Assembly (NCBI GenBank): GCA_902784855.1
Contig: CACZWQ010000014.1
Span: forward strand, 1 to 44,260
Direction: 5' to 3'
DNA from: an uncultured Ruminococcus sp.
GTDB taxonomy: Bacteria; Bacillota; Clostridia; Oscillospirales; Acutalibacteraceae
DNA: 44,260 nucleotides
This document shows positions 16,180 to 23,203 of the stretch, one piece after another (the first letter of the stretch is position 1; every line of letters begins with the position of its first letter). Under the pieces are notes generated by a model, which saw only the letters and a list, made by a program, of their open reading frames with translations, did no database searches and was not told where the DNA came from. The position numbers and the translations under genes are program-made.

Positions 16180-17941
16180 CTGACTTGATGCACTTCTTGG
16201 GATCGATCTCGAGCGCGGGACGTCTCTTGCCGGGCGCGGTGTAGTCGGTGACGGAGATAGCCTGTGTCGGGCACTTTCTGGCGCAGAGGCCGCAGCCGGC
16301 GCATTTCTCTCTGTCGATCTTGTATTCGAGCAAATCTTTGCAGACGCCCGCGGGACACTTCTTGTCGCGGATGTGAGCGATATACTCGTCTCTGAAATAG
16401 CGCAGGGTAGAGAGCACGGGGTTGGGCGCAGTCTGTCCGAGACCGCACAGGGAGTTCGCCTTGATGAATTCGCACAGCTCCTCCATCTCGTCGAGCATCT
16501 CCATGGTGCCCTGACCCTTGGTGATCTTGTCGAGCATCTCGAGCAGTCTCTTGGTGCCGATACGGCAGGGCGTACACTTGCCGCAGCTCTCGTCAACGGT
16601 GAATTCGAGGAAGAACTTCGCCACGTCGACCATGCAGTTGTCCTCGTCCATGACGATCAGACCGCCGGAGCCCATCATCGAGCCGATAGCGAGCAGGTTG
16701 TCGTAGTCGATCGGGATATCGAGGTGCTCCTCGGGGATGCAGCCGCCGGAGGGACCGCCGGTCTGGGCAGCCTTGAACTTCTTGCCGTTGGGGATGCCGC
16801 CGCCGATCTCAAAGACGATCTCGCGCAGGGTGGTGCCCATCGGGATCTCGACCAGACCGGTGTGGTTGATCTTGCCGCCGAGCGCGAACACCTTGGTGCC
16901 CTTGCTCTTCTCGGTACCCATGGAGGCGAACCACTCGGGACCGTTGAGGATGATCTGCGCGATGTTCGCGTAGGTCTCTACGTTGTTGAGGATGGTGGGC
17001 TTCTGATACAGACCCTTTACCGCAGGGAACGGAGGACGGGGTCTGGGCTCGCCGCGCTTGCCCTCGATCGAGGTCATCAGCGCCGTCTCCTCGCCGCAGA
17101 CGAAGGCGCCCGCGCCGAGACGAAGCTCCATGTCGAAGTTGAAGCCGGTTCCGAAGATATCTTCGCCCAGCAGACCGTACTCGCGCGCCTGATCGATCGC
17201 GATCTGGAGACGCTTAACGGCGATGGGGTACTCCGCACGGACATACACTCTGCCCTTGGAGGCGCCGATCGCGTAGCCTGCGATCGCCATCGCCTCGATC
17301 AGCGAGTGCGGGTCACCCTCGAGGACCGAACGGTCCATGAACGCGCCGGGGTCGCCCTCGTCGGCGTTGCAGCAGACATACTTCTGATCCGCCTGATTGC
17401 CGGCGGCGAATCTCCACTTCAAGCCGGTCGGGAAGCCCGCGCCGCCTCTGCCGCGCAGACCGGAGTCGAGGACGCACTGGATGACTTCCTCGGGCGTCAT
17501 TTCGGTGAGGACCTTGCCCAGCGCGGCATAACCGTCGCGGGCGATATAGTCGTCGATCTTCTCGGGATCGATGACGCCGCAGTTGCGCAGCGCAACGCGC
17601 TTCTGCTTTGCGTAGAACGCGGTTTTATTCAGAGACTTGATGGTGTCGTCGACGACCGTCTCCTGATAGAGCAGGCGGGTGACGATCCTGCCCTTTAAGA
17701 GGTGCTCCTCCACGATCTCGGGGATGTCCTCGATCTTGACCATGGAATAGAAGCTGCCCTCGGGATATACGACCATGATGGGACCCAGCGCGCACAGACC
17801 GAAGCAGCCCGTGGTGATGACGTTGACTTCCTTCTCGAGTCCCTTCGCCTTGATTTCTTCTTTCAGCTTTTCAGCAATCTGCAAGCTGTTCGAGGAGGTA
17901 CAGCCGGTACCGCCGCAAACCAGCACATTAGAACGATACAT
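16175..17941 (-). CDS. hndC: NADH-binding hydrogenase subunit HndC (NuoF-like), C-terminus cut short
   Basis: The flavoprotein subunit that takes electrons from NADH. The N-terminal thioredoxin-like [2Fe-2S] domain (CGGTGC, then CFGLCALGP) is followed by the NuoF core with the NADH/FMN glycine motif GLRGRGGAGFPTG and the [4Fe-4S] site SCGKCTPCR. A C-terminal two-cluster ferredoxin domain follows. Its first cluster motif is complete (CAGCGLCARKCPTQAI). The second stops after KKCIKSG and a TGA, where the family normally continues with the remaining cysteines and KFGAI. The protein is therefore missing about ten residues and part of one [4Fe-4S] site. The ATG follows AAGGAGGTCACTGA. Confidence 0.92.
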   Translation of the reverse strand: MYRSNVLVCGGTGCTSSNSLQIAEKLKEEIKAKGLEKEVNVITTGCFGLCALGPIMVVYPEGSFYSMVKIEDIPEIVEEHLLKGRIVTRLLYQETVVDDTIKSLNKTAFYAKQKRVALRNCGVIDPEKIDDYIARDGYAALGKVLTEMTPEEVIQCVLDSGLRGRGGAGFPTGLKWRFAAGNQADQKYVCCNADEGDPGAFMDRSVLEGDPHSLIEAMAIAGYAIGASKGRVYVRAEYPIAVKRLQIAIDQAREYGLLGEDIFGTGFNFDMELRLGAGAFVCGEETALMTSIEGKRGEPRPRPPFPAVKGLYQKPTILNNVETYANIAQIILNGPEWFASMGTEKSKGTKVFALGGKINHTGLVEIPMGTTLREIVFEIGGGIPNGKKFKAAQTGGPSGGCIPEEHLDIPIDYDNLLAIGSMMGSGGLIVMDEDNCMVDVAKFFLEFTVDESCGKCTPCRIGTKRLLEMLDKITKGQGTMEMLDEMEELCEFIKANSLCGLGQTAPNPVLSTLRYFRDEYIAHIRDKKCPAGVCKDLLEYKIDREKCAGCGLCARKCPTQAISVTDYTAPGKRRPALEIDPKKCIKSG

Positions 17942-17954
17942 TCAGTGACCTCCT

Positions 17955-18329
17955 TTAGCTTTCCATCGCCCCGATGGTGTACTCCGTCACGACATTCTTG
18001 TTGACAAGATGATCGTTGACGATGCGCGCCACCTTTTCGGGCGTCATTTTGACATAAGTGACCTTTTCCTGTCCGGGGATCTCTACCTCGACGACGGGCT
18101 CATACTGGCAGATGCCGATACAGCCGGTCTGGGTAACAACGATGTCCTCCTGAAGACCGCGCTTCGCGATCTCCTCGGTGAAGGCGTTGAGTACGGGTCT
18201 GGCGCCCGCGGCGATTCCGCAGGTTGCCATGCCGACCAGAACGCGCGCGGCGTTCGGGTTCTCTTTTCTTAACGCGACATTTGCTTTCGCTCTGTCTCTG
18301 ATAGCCTGTAATTCGGCTAAGGATTTCAT
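17955..18329 (-). CDS. hndB: Hydrogenase [2Fe-2S] subunit HndB (thioredoxin-like ferredoxin)
   Basis: A 124-residue thioredoxin-fold [2Fe-2S] protein that relays electrons within the NADH-linked hydrogenase. The cluster cysteines are visible in GMATCGIAAGA and TGCIGICQYEP. A helical N-terminal segment (LAELQAIRDRAKANV) precedes the fold. ATG at 18329 is chosen because GGAGGT lies 8 nt upstream; it overlaps the stop of the preceding HATPase gene. It lies 13 bp before hndC. Confidence 0.92.
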   Translation of the reverse strand: MKSLAELQAIRDRAKANVALRKENPNAARVLVGMATCGIAAGARPVLNAFTEEIAKRGLQEDIVVTQTGCIGICQYEPVVEVEIPGQEKVTYVKMTPEKVARIVNDHLVNKNVVTEYTIGAMES

Positions 18330-18880
18330 AATTCTGCACCTCCGCAAATATTTTCAGTTTGTTCTTCCAAAAATTGTTCGATCCATTCCACCACGTCGGG
18401 GGTGTCGAGACTCACGCCCTCCAGCACCTCGCGCAGCTCGCGGGTATCCAGCGTAAATGCGCCCTTGTCTGTGCTGTGGGTAAAGACGAAATCGATCTCG
18501 GGATTGCACCGGATGAGAATGGATACGGTGGAGTTGATGTCCCCCAGCGGGGTCATGTCCACATGACTTTTGACGTAACGCGCACGCGTCTGCGTTCCGC
18601 GTCCCACCTCGGATGTAATGTCAAAGCTGCCGCCTGTCTGTTCGGCGGACATCTTGAACAGCGGCACGCCCAGCCCCACCTTGCGGGTGGTGCGGGTGGT
18701 GAAAAACGGGTCGATGACCTGCTGCACCTGCTCCTGCGTCATGCCGCAGCCGTTGTCGCGGATGGTGATGGAAAGGCTGTCGTTTTTATCGCTCTCCTCC
18801 ACCTCGATCTCCACCAGCGACGCCTCGGCGCGCACCGAGTTCTGGGCGACGTCCATCACATTGAGCGATAACTCACGCAT
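18326..18880 (-). CDS. HATPase_c-domain protein of the hydrogenase operon
   Basis: A 184-residue protein with the GHKL ATP-binding fold of histidine kinases but no phosphoacceptor or sensor domain. Boxes visible are N (NVMDVAQNSVRAEA), G1 (IRDNGCGM), F (DPFFTT) and G2 (VGLGVPLF). A C-terminal part of about 80 residues (DINSTVSILIRCNPEIDFVF) has no recognised fold. Genes of this kind often sit between hndA and hndB in Clostridia, so a link with hydrogenase expression or activity is likely, though the partner is unknown. ATG at 18880 overlaps the hndA stop by 8 bp, which implies coupling. Confidence 0.85.
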   Translation of the reverse strand: MRELSLNVMDVAQNSVRAEASLVEIEVEESDKNDSLSITIRDNGCGMTQEQVQQVIDPFFTTRTTRKVGLGVPLFKMSAEQTGGSFDITSEVGRGTQTRARYVKSHVDMTPLGDINSTVSILIRCNPEIDFVFTHSTDKGAFTLDTRELREVLEGVSLDTPDVVEWIEQFLEEQTENICGGAEL

Positions 18881-19373
18881 CCTTGTACTTTTCCAGAATG
18901 CCCGGAACGTCGGCAACGGTCAGTCTGCCGTATACCTCGTCGTTGACGGTGAGAACGGGCGCAAGTCCGCAGGCGCCGATGCAGCGGCACGCCGTAAGCG
19001 AGAACTTGCCGTCGGGGGTGCATTCCTCTGCCTCGATGCCGAGCAGCTCGGAAAGCTTGTTGAGGATATCGCCCGAGCCCTTGACATAGCAGGCAGTACC
19101 GAGACAAACCGAGATGTTGTACTTGCCCTTGGGCGACAGAGCGAACTGCGAATAGAAGGTGGATACGCCGTAGACCTCCTCGAGCGGGACGCCTAAGCCT
19201 TCTGCAACCATTGTCTGGACCTCGATGGGCAGATATCCGTAGATCTCCTGCGCCTCCTGAAGCACGGGCATGACAGCGCCGGGATCGTCAATGTTCTTTG
19301 CGATGACTTCCTTTAGCTTAGCCTCCTGCTCAGGAGTGCCCGAAAACGGAATGCTGCTGATTTTTTTCTGCAT
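18873..19373 (-). CDS. hndA: Hydrogenase [2Fe-2S] subunit HndA (NuoE-like)
   Basis: A 166-residue NuoE-type subunit that shuttles electrons between the flavoprotein and other clusters. It has the N-terminal helical bundle (PVLQEAQEIYGYLPIEV), the conserved VYGVSTFYSQF and the [2Fe-2S] ligands in CLGTACYVKG and CRCIGACGLAP. It is the first gene of the hydrogenase structural operon, with a strong promoter and a promoter-embedded palindrome upstream. ATG at 19373 follows GGGAGG with good spacing. Confidence 0.95.
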   Translation of the reverse strand: MQKKISSIPFSGTPEQEAKLKEVIAKNIDDPGAVMPVLQEAQEIYGYLPIEVQTMVAEGLGVPLEEVYGVSTFYSQFALSPKGKYNISVCLGTACYVKGSGDILNKLSELLGIEAEECTPDGKFSLTACRCIGACGLAPVLTVNDEVYGRLTVADVPGILEKYKDA

Positions 19374-19429
19374 AGTTTTTCCTCCCTGATTAGATTTTGT
19401 CAATACTGATTAAAAAAATATACCGTTAC

Positions 19430-19456
19430 ATCGGTGATATTAGATTACTCACCGAT
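19430..19456. promoter_or_regulatory. Palindromic operator candidate at the hndA promoter
   Basis: A perfect 8-bp inverted repeat, ATCGGTGA (19430-19437) and TCACCGAT (19449-19456), with 11 bp between. It covers the predicted transcription start, directly downstream of the -10 element. It could be a repressor site or a 5' mRNA hairpin. It does not match the Rex consensus TTGTTAANNNNTTAACAA. Confidence 0.55.
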
Positions 19457-19457
19457 T

Positions 19458-19486
19458 ATTATAACACAAGCATTTCAAAATGTCTA
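19458..19486 (-). promoter_or_regulatory. Promoter of the hndA-hydA operon
   Basis: On the minus strand TAGACA (19486-19481), a 17-bp spacer and TATAAT (19463-19458) with an extended TGT directly before the -10. It drives the hydrogenase structural genes separately from the upstream regulatory operon. Confidence 0.8.
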
Positions 19487-19523
19487 TAAAAGATTTGTCC
19501 AATTTTGTAGAAGATTACCGTAT

Positions 19524-20246
19524 TCACGGCTTCCTCGCCGTATCCAGCACCGTCAAAACCGCCTCGGCGCTCAGCTCGGGCAGCTCCAGCGAATTTGCCG
19601 CCTCGCGCATGTTCTCGAGGTAGTGCGCGTCGGAGCAGGTGATGATGTTGAGCCGCTCGAGGATGGGGTGCTGCCTGCGCAGCGCATCCAGCTTGGAGAG
19701 GTCGGCAAGCTCGGCGGTGCGAAAGCCGCAGCTCTCGTCGATTTCGCCCAGCACCGACAGGATCGACAGGCTGTCGCGGTCAATGTGCGCGGGATAGCAG
19801 ATGCCGCCAAAGCCCTTCACGCGGCGGTAGGCGTCCATGATGCCGATCTCGGTGGCGGGCAGCAGCAGGTATTCCTCCTCGCCCACCTCGCGGTCGCAGG
19901 CGTCCATGATGACCTGTCTGCCGTAGATCGCCGCACGGTTGCGGATCTTGATGCGGTGCGCGTCCACATAGTCGTTCCACGCGAGCGCCTTCTCCAAATC
20001 GGGGAACAGACAGACCGCGTGGATATCCTCGCTTGTCGTCAGCTCCATCCCCGGGATGACCAAGAGCCCTATTTCCCTTCCGACCGCCATCGCCGCCCCG
20101 CAGTTGCGCGCGGAATTGTGGTCGGTCAGGGCGATCACATCCAGTCCCAAAAGCTTCGCCATGTTGACGAGGTTGTTGGGGGTCATATCCATATCGCCGC
20201 ACGGAGAGAGGCAGGAATGGATATGCAGGTCATAGAAAGCCTTCAT
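19524..20246 (-). CDS. PHP-domain metal-dependent phosphoesterase
   Basis: A 240-residue PHP-fold protein. Metal-ligand motifs are HIHSCLSPCGD at the N terminus, ALTDHNSA, GMELTTSEDIHAV and ITCSDAHYLE near the C terminus. The family hydrolyses phosphoester bonds, but the substrate of this clade is not known. The ATG overlaps the stop codon of the preceding DRTGG gene (TAATG), so the two are translationally coupled. Its place after the hydrogenase-like Fe-S protein is a recurring arrangement in Clostridia and suggests a role in signalling or in control of the hydrogenase. Confidence 0.85.
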   Translation of the reverse strand: MKAFYDLHIHSCLSPCGDMDMTPNNLVNMAKLLGLDVIALTDHNSARNCGAAMAVGREIGLLVIPGMELTTSEDIHAVCLFPDLEKALAWNDYVDAHRIKIRNRAAIYGRQVIMDACDREVGEEEYLLLPATEIGIMDAYRRVKGFGGICYPAHIDRDSLSILSVLGEIDESCGFRTAELADLSKLDALRRQHPILERLNIITCSDAHYLENMREAANSLELPELSAEAVLTVLDTARKP

Positions 20247-20575
20247 TATGAAAGCAAGCCGCTGATCTTGACCGCCAGCGAATAGCTGTTTTCTTCCGTT
20301 TGCAGGATGGTCACGCCGTGGATCTCGGCTTTTTGGCGCGCGGCGTCGTCCAGCGCGGCGTTCTCGACCAGAATGATGCAGCTCACGTCGGCGAGCGTCG
20401 CCACGGCAATGGAATTGATATTGCCCATGACGGTCAGCCATGCGCTGTCCATGGGCGCCCTGCCCATGACCCAGCTGAGCAGGTCGCCGATGTAGCAGTC
20501 GGTCACCTCGCGGTCAAGCTCACCCTCGACCATGATGGTCAGGTTCAGTCTTTCGATCAGATCTTTTACAGTCAT
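20246..20575 (-). CDS. DRTGG-domain protein (second copy)
   Basis: A 109-residue protein made of a single DRTGG-type domain, a regulatory module also found in HPr kinase-related and phosphotransacetylase proteins. It resembles the first gene of the operon (MTVKDLIERLNLTIMVEGELDREV against MIVKDIIDILEGEII in the other copy), so the pair arose by duplication. No catalytic motif is seen. It may bind a ligand or a protein partner such as the neighbouring ATPase. It is coupled to the PHP gene by TAATG. Confidence 0.75.
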   Translation of the reverse strand: MTVKDLIERLNLTIMVEGELDREVTDCYIGDLLSWVMGRAPMDSAWLTVMGNINSIAVATLADVSCIILVENAALDDAARQKAEIHGVTILQTEENSYSLAVKISGLLS

Positions 20576-20636
20576 TTTAACCTCTTTTCCGTGTGGAGAG
20601 CGGCGCGCCTCGCTTGGCAGACAGCACCGAAGCCCT

Positions 20637-21914
20637 CTATGAGATCGTTCCCTTCAGCTGGTCGTATACATTCTGTATCTTGGCGCGCAGCTTGAAAATA
20701 CAGTCGGTCTCCTTTGCCCTTCCCCTGACGATATCCTCCGCCAGCGCGCGGCAGGTCGGCGCCCCGCAGGAGCCGCAGTCAAGGTGCGGCAGATCTTGAA
20801 AGATGTCCTCCATGCGCGTCATCATATCCATCGCCTTGGAAATATCGCTGTCCAAGCGGAAGATGTTCGCGTCATAGGCAAGCTCGTTCTCCCAGAGCAT
20901 GCGCTCCAGCTCGCCGTCCTCGAGGTGATTGAGCGACACCGGCAAAAACTTGCGCAGGTTTTGGATGCGCGCCTGTGCGACATACGGGTTCTCGACATTG
21001 AGCACCCCGCCCACACAGCCGCCCGAGCAGGCGTTCAGTTCGACAAAATCAACGCTGCGGATATGCTCGTCCTCCAGCTCCTCGAGCACGCGGATGACGT
21101 TCTCGATGCCGTCGGCGGCGAGATATTTGTCGCCCAGCATGGCGGCGGCTTCGCCGCCCGAGGTCGCCCAGCCGATGCCCATCAGCCCCGACTGACCCAG
21201 CGGCTCTACCTCTTTCAGGTGATCCATCTCGTGCGTCAGCTCGGGATAGATCTTGGAGACCGCGATCGCGCCGTCCACCTCGCTGTGAGCGGTGTAGTTG
21301 GGCGAGTGGATCTCCGTCACCTTCGCGGGACAGGGCGTGATAAAGAAGATGCCGATTTTGTCGCTCGGCAGGCCCGACTTTTCCATCGCCCTGCGCCGGG
21401 CGACGCGCGCCGCCACCTCGATGGGCGCGAGCAGCGGCATGACATTGTCGCACAGCTCCGGGAACCGGATCTTGATCAGGCGCACCACGGCGGGACACGC
21501 CGAGCTGATGATCGGTTTCTTGAACTTATTTTCTTTTATCATCTTGCGCGTCGCTTCCGAGACAAGCTCGGCGGCGCGGCTGACCTCAAACACATCGTCA
21601 AAGCCCAGCTTTTTCAGACCCGTGAGCACGATGTCGATGCTGTCGAGGTTGTTGAACTGTCCGAACAGCGCGGGCGCGGGGATGGCGACCGTATAGGCGA
21701 AGTCCCTGATCTCCTCCAAAGGGGTGCTGTTCGCCTTTTTGGCGTGGTGGGGACAGATGCGGATGCATTCGCCGCAGTCGATGCAGCGCTCCGACAGGAT
21801 CTTTGCCTTGCCGTCATGCACGCGGATCGCCTCGGTGGGACAGCGCTTGAGGCAGTTGGTACAGCCGCAGCAGCGGTCGGCGTCGAGCTGTACCGAGTGA
21901 AAATATTTGCTCAT
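20637..21914 (-). CDS. Hydrogenase-like Fe-S protein with Fes domain (putative sensory [FeFe] hydrogenase homologue)
   Basis: A 425-residue protein. Two N-terminal [4Fe-4S] clusters (CCGCTNCLKRCP; CIDCGECIRICP) are followed by a domain like the large subunit of [FeFe] hydrogenases and a C-terminal Fes-type cluster domain (LDCGSCGAPTCRALAEDI, then DC). The three H-cluster motifs are altered: SSACPAVVR in place of TSCCPxW, TPCPAKVTE in place of MPCxxKxxE, and NACSGGCVGG in place of ExMxCxxGCxxGG. It is thus unlikely to be a fast H2 producer and is better read as a redox or H2 sensor of the non-prototypical hydrogenase groups. GGAGTCACT precedes the ATG. Confidence 0.85.
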   Translation of the reverse strand: MSKYFHSVQLDADRCCGCTNCLKRCPTEAIRVHDGKAKILSERCIDCGECIRICPHHAKKANSTPLEEIRDFAYTVAIPAPALFGQFNNLDSIDIVLTGLKKLGFDDVFEVSRAAELVSEATRKMIKENKFKKPIISSACPAVVRLIKIRFPELCDNVMPLLAPIEVAARVARRRAMEKSGLPSDKIGIFFITPCPAKVTEIHSPNYTAHSEVDGAIAVSKIYPELTHEMDHLKEVEPLGQSGLMGIGWATSGGEAAAMLGDKYLAADGIENVIRVLEELEDEHIRSVDFVELNACSGGCVGGVLNVENPYVAQARIQNLRKFLPVSLNHLEDGELERMLWENELAYDANIFRLDSDISKAMDMMTRMEDIFQDLPHLDCGSCGAPTCRALAEDIVRGRAKETDCIFKLRAKIQNVYDQLKGTIS

Positions 21915-21989
21915 AGTGACTCCTTTGATGAAAGAGTTGCGAGTGAGGGGATGAAGGCGGGACAGACAGCCGCTTCATCCGGATGACGG

Positions 21990-22418
21990 TCACGATTTGA
22001 CTCTCACCGTCAGATACAGGTTGGTGCCAACCCCGATGGTGGTTTCGATGCGCATCTCGTCGCTGTATTTCTTGATGTTCGGAAGTCCCATGCCCGCGCC
22101 GAAGCCCAGACTGCGCACATTGTCGGGCGCGGTGGAATAGCCCTCCTGCATCGCCTTTTCCACATCGGGGATGCCGGGGCCGTGGTCGGAAAGCAGGATC
22201 TCCACCCGGTCGGGATAGATGTCGACGTCGCAAAAGCCGCCGTCGGCGTGGATGACCATGTTGATCTCCGCCTCGTACATCGCGATGGCGATGCGGCGGA
22301 TGGCGTCGGGGTTATAGCCGAGGGATTTCAGGCGCTTTTTGACCGCGCTGCTCGCTTCACCCGCGCGGGTGAAATCCTCGCCCGACACCTCGTAGTGAAG
22401 ATGGATGGCGTTGCTCAT
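21990..22418 (-). CDS. RsbW-like serine kinase / anti-sigma-type ATPase
   Basis: A 142-residue GHKL ATPase of the RsbW/SpoIIAB type. Motifs are the N box YEAEINMVIHA, G1 SDHGPGIPD and G2 GFGAGMGLPNIKK. Members either phosphorylate an anti-anti-sigma factor or bind a sigma factor. Neither partner is encoded nearby, so its target is open. It overlaps the first DRTGG gene by 4 bp and precedes the hydrogenase-like protein. A switch that links Fe-S redox state to gene expression is an inference from context. Confidence 0.83.
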   Translation of the reverse strand: MSNAIHLHYEVSGEDFTRAGEASSAVKKRLKSLGYNPDAIRRIAIAMYEAEINMVIHADGGFCDVDIYPDRVEILLSDHGPGIPDVEKAMQEGYSTAPDNVRSLGFGAGMGLPNIKKYSDEMRIETTIGVGTNLYLTVRVKS

Positions 22419-22762
22419 ACCTTGGTTCCTCCCGACAGTCCGTTGGCGTACAGCCGTCCGCAGGCTGTGAACATTCTGAAACGGGTCTTCATCAGGGTGA
22501 TACCGCGCTGCTCCGCAAGTCGGATAATGGAATCATCGGGCATTTTGCCGCGCACAAAGACGATGCACGCCATATCCATCATCTCGGCGGTGCGCACCAC
22601 CTGTGGATTCACCAATCCCGTCAGCAGTACGGACTGATCCTTGACAAAGGCGAGCACGTCGCTCATCATGTCCGAGCCGCAGGCGGTTTTGATCTCTTGG
22701 TTGAGGTCGCCCTCGCAGATGATCTCGCCTTCGAGGATATCAATAATGTCTTTCACAATCAT
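22415..22762 (-). CDS. DRTGG-domain protein (first copy)
   Basis: A 115-residue single-domain protein, first gene of the hydrogenase-associated regulatory operon. It has the DRTGG-like pattern of an N-terminal KDIIDILEGEIICEG, a central GSDMMSDVLAF and a C-terminal GITLMKTRFRMF. It is a paralogue of the gene at 20246-20575. A strong promoter lies 35 bp upstream. The function is unknown; a regulatory or ligand-binding role fits the context. Confidence 0.75.
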   Translation of the reverse strand: MIVKDIIDILEGEIICEGDLNQEIKTACGSDMMSDVLAFVKDQSVLLTGLVNPQVVRTAEMMDMACIVFVRGKMPDDSIIRLAEQRGITLMKTRFRMFTACGRLYANGLSGGTKV

Positions 22763-22796
22763 GTAGGTACACCCCTTTTAGTATATATTCATTGTT

Positions 22797-22825
22797 ATTA
22801 TAGCATATATATTGTTATAGTGCAA
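22797..22825 (-). promoter_or_regulatory. Promoter of the regulatory (DRTGG-PHP) operon
   Basis: On the minus strand TTGCAC (22825-22820), a 17-bp spacer and TATAAT (22802-22797) preceded by an extended TGC. The rest of the 440-bp gap up to glgX holds one copy of the GC-rich repeat and the glgX promoter. Confidence 0.8.
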
Positions 22826-22870
22826 TTCCATTTTTTGTACAAGGTTTCTCCCCCTCTTTTAGTCATAATG

Positions 22871-23025
22871 CCCCCGTTGCCACGGGGGCGCCGGTGGGCG
22901 CTTTCTCCGCGCAACAGACATTTGCGAGAAAGGATAAGCTTTCATCCCACGTTAGAACGCGGGAATCGACGGTAACCGCCCATACAACCCTTTCATGCGC
23001 GGATTGCCCTCCCGCGGCAGCGGGT
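22871..23025. repeat. GC-rich interspersed repeat, copy A
   Basis: A block of about 155 bp that recurs at 26476-26757. It holds three short palindromes: CCCCCGTTGCCACGGGGG at the left, CCCACGTT/AACGCGGG in the middle and CCCGC/GCGGG at the right. The conserved phrases CTTTCTCCGCGCAAC, CGGTAACCGCC and GCGCGGATTG lie between them. No ORF or transposase is associated. Confidence 0.75.
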
Positions 23026-23106
23026 GGTTTTTTGCTATTATTGTACAATTTTGTTCCATAGAGTGCATGAAAGCAATAAAACATGCCCTAAAACAACTTT
23101 TTAAGA

Positions 23107-23135
23107 TTGAAATCGACAGATTTTTATGCTATACT
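23107..23135 (+). promoter_or_regulatory. Promoter of the glycogen debranching gene
   Basis: TTGAAA (23107-23112), a 17-bp spacer and TATACT (23130-23135) with an extended TGC before it. The leader to the ATG is about 60 nt. Confidence 0.78.
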
Positions 23136-23203
23136 TACTATGTCTAACACAAAAAACATCTCTCAAAAAACATTATTTATATTCCTATGGAGGGGATACT
23201 TTT

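Noticed and set aside
16170-16190. Programmed +1 frameshift producing an HndC-HydA fusion
   Set aside because: The GGT TGA context allows it, but both proteins lack conserved parts at the joint, so deletion or assembly error is the simpler reading. Kept only as an alternative.
16180-16596. N-terminal extension of hydA up to codon 16596
   Set aside because: The added ~139 residues are an out-of-frame reading of hndC (Arg/Ser/Pro-rich) with no RBS, so they are not part of the hydrogenase.
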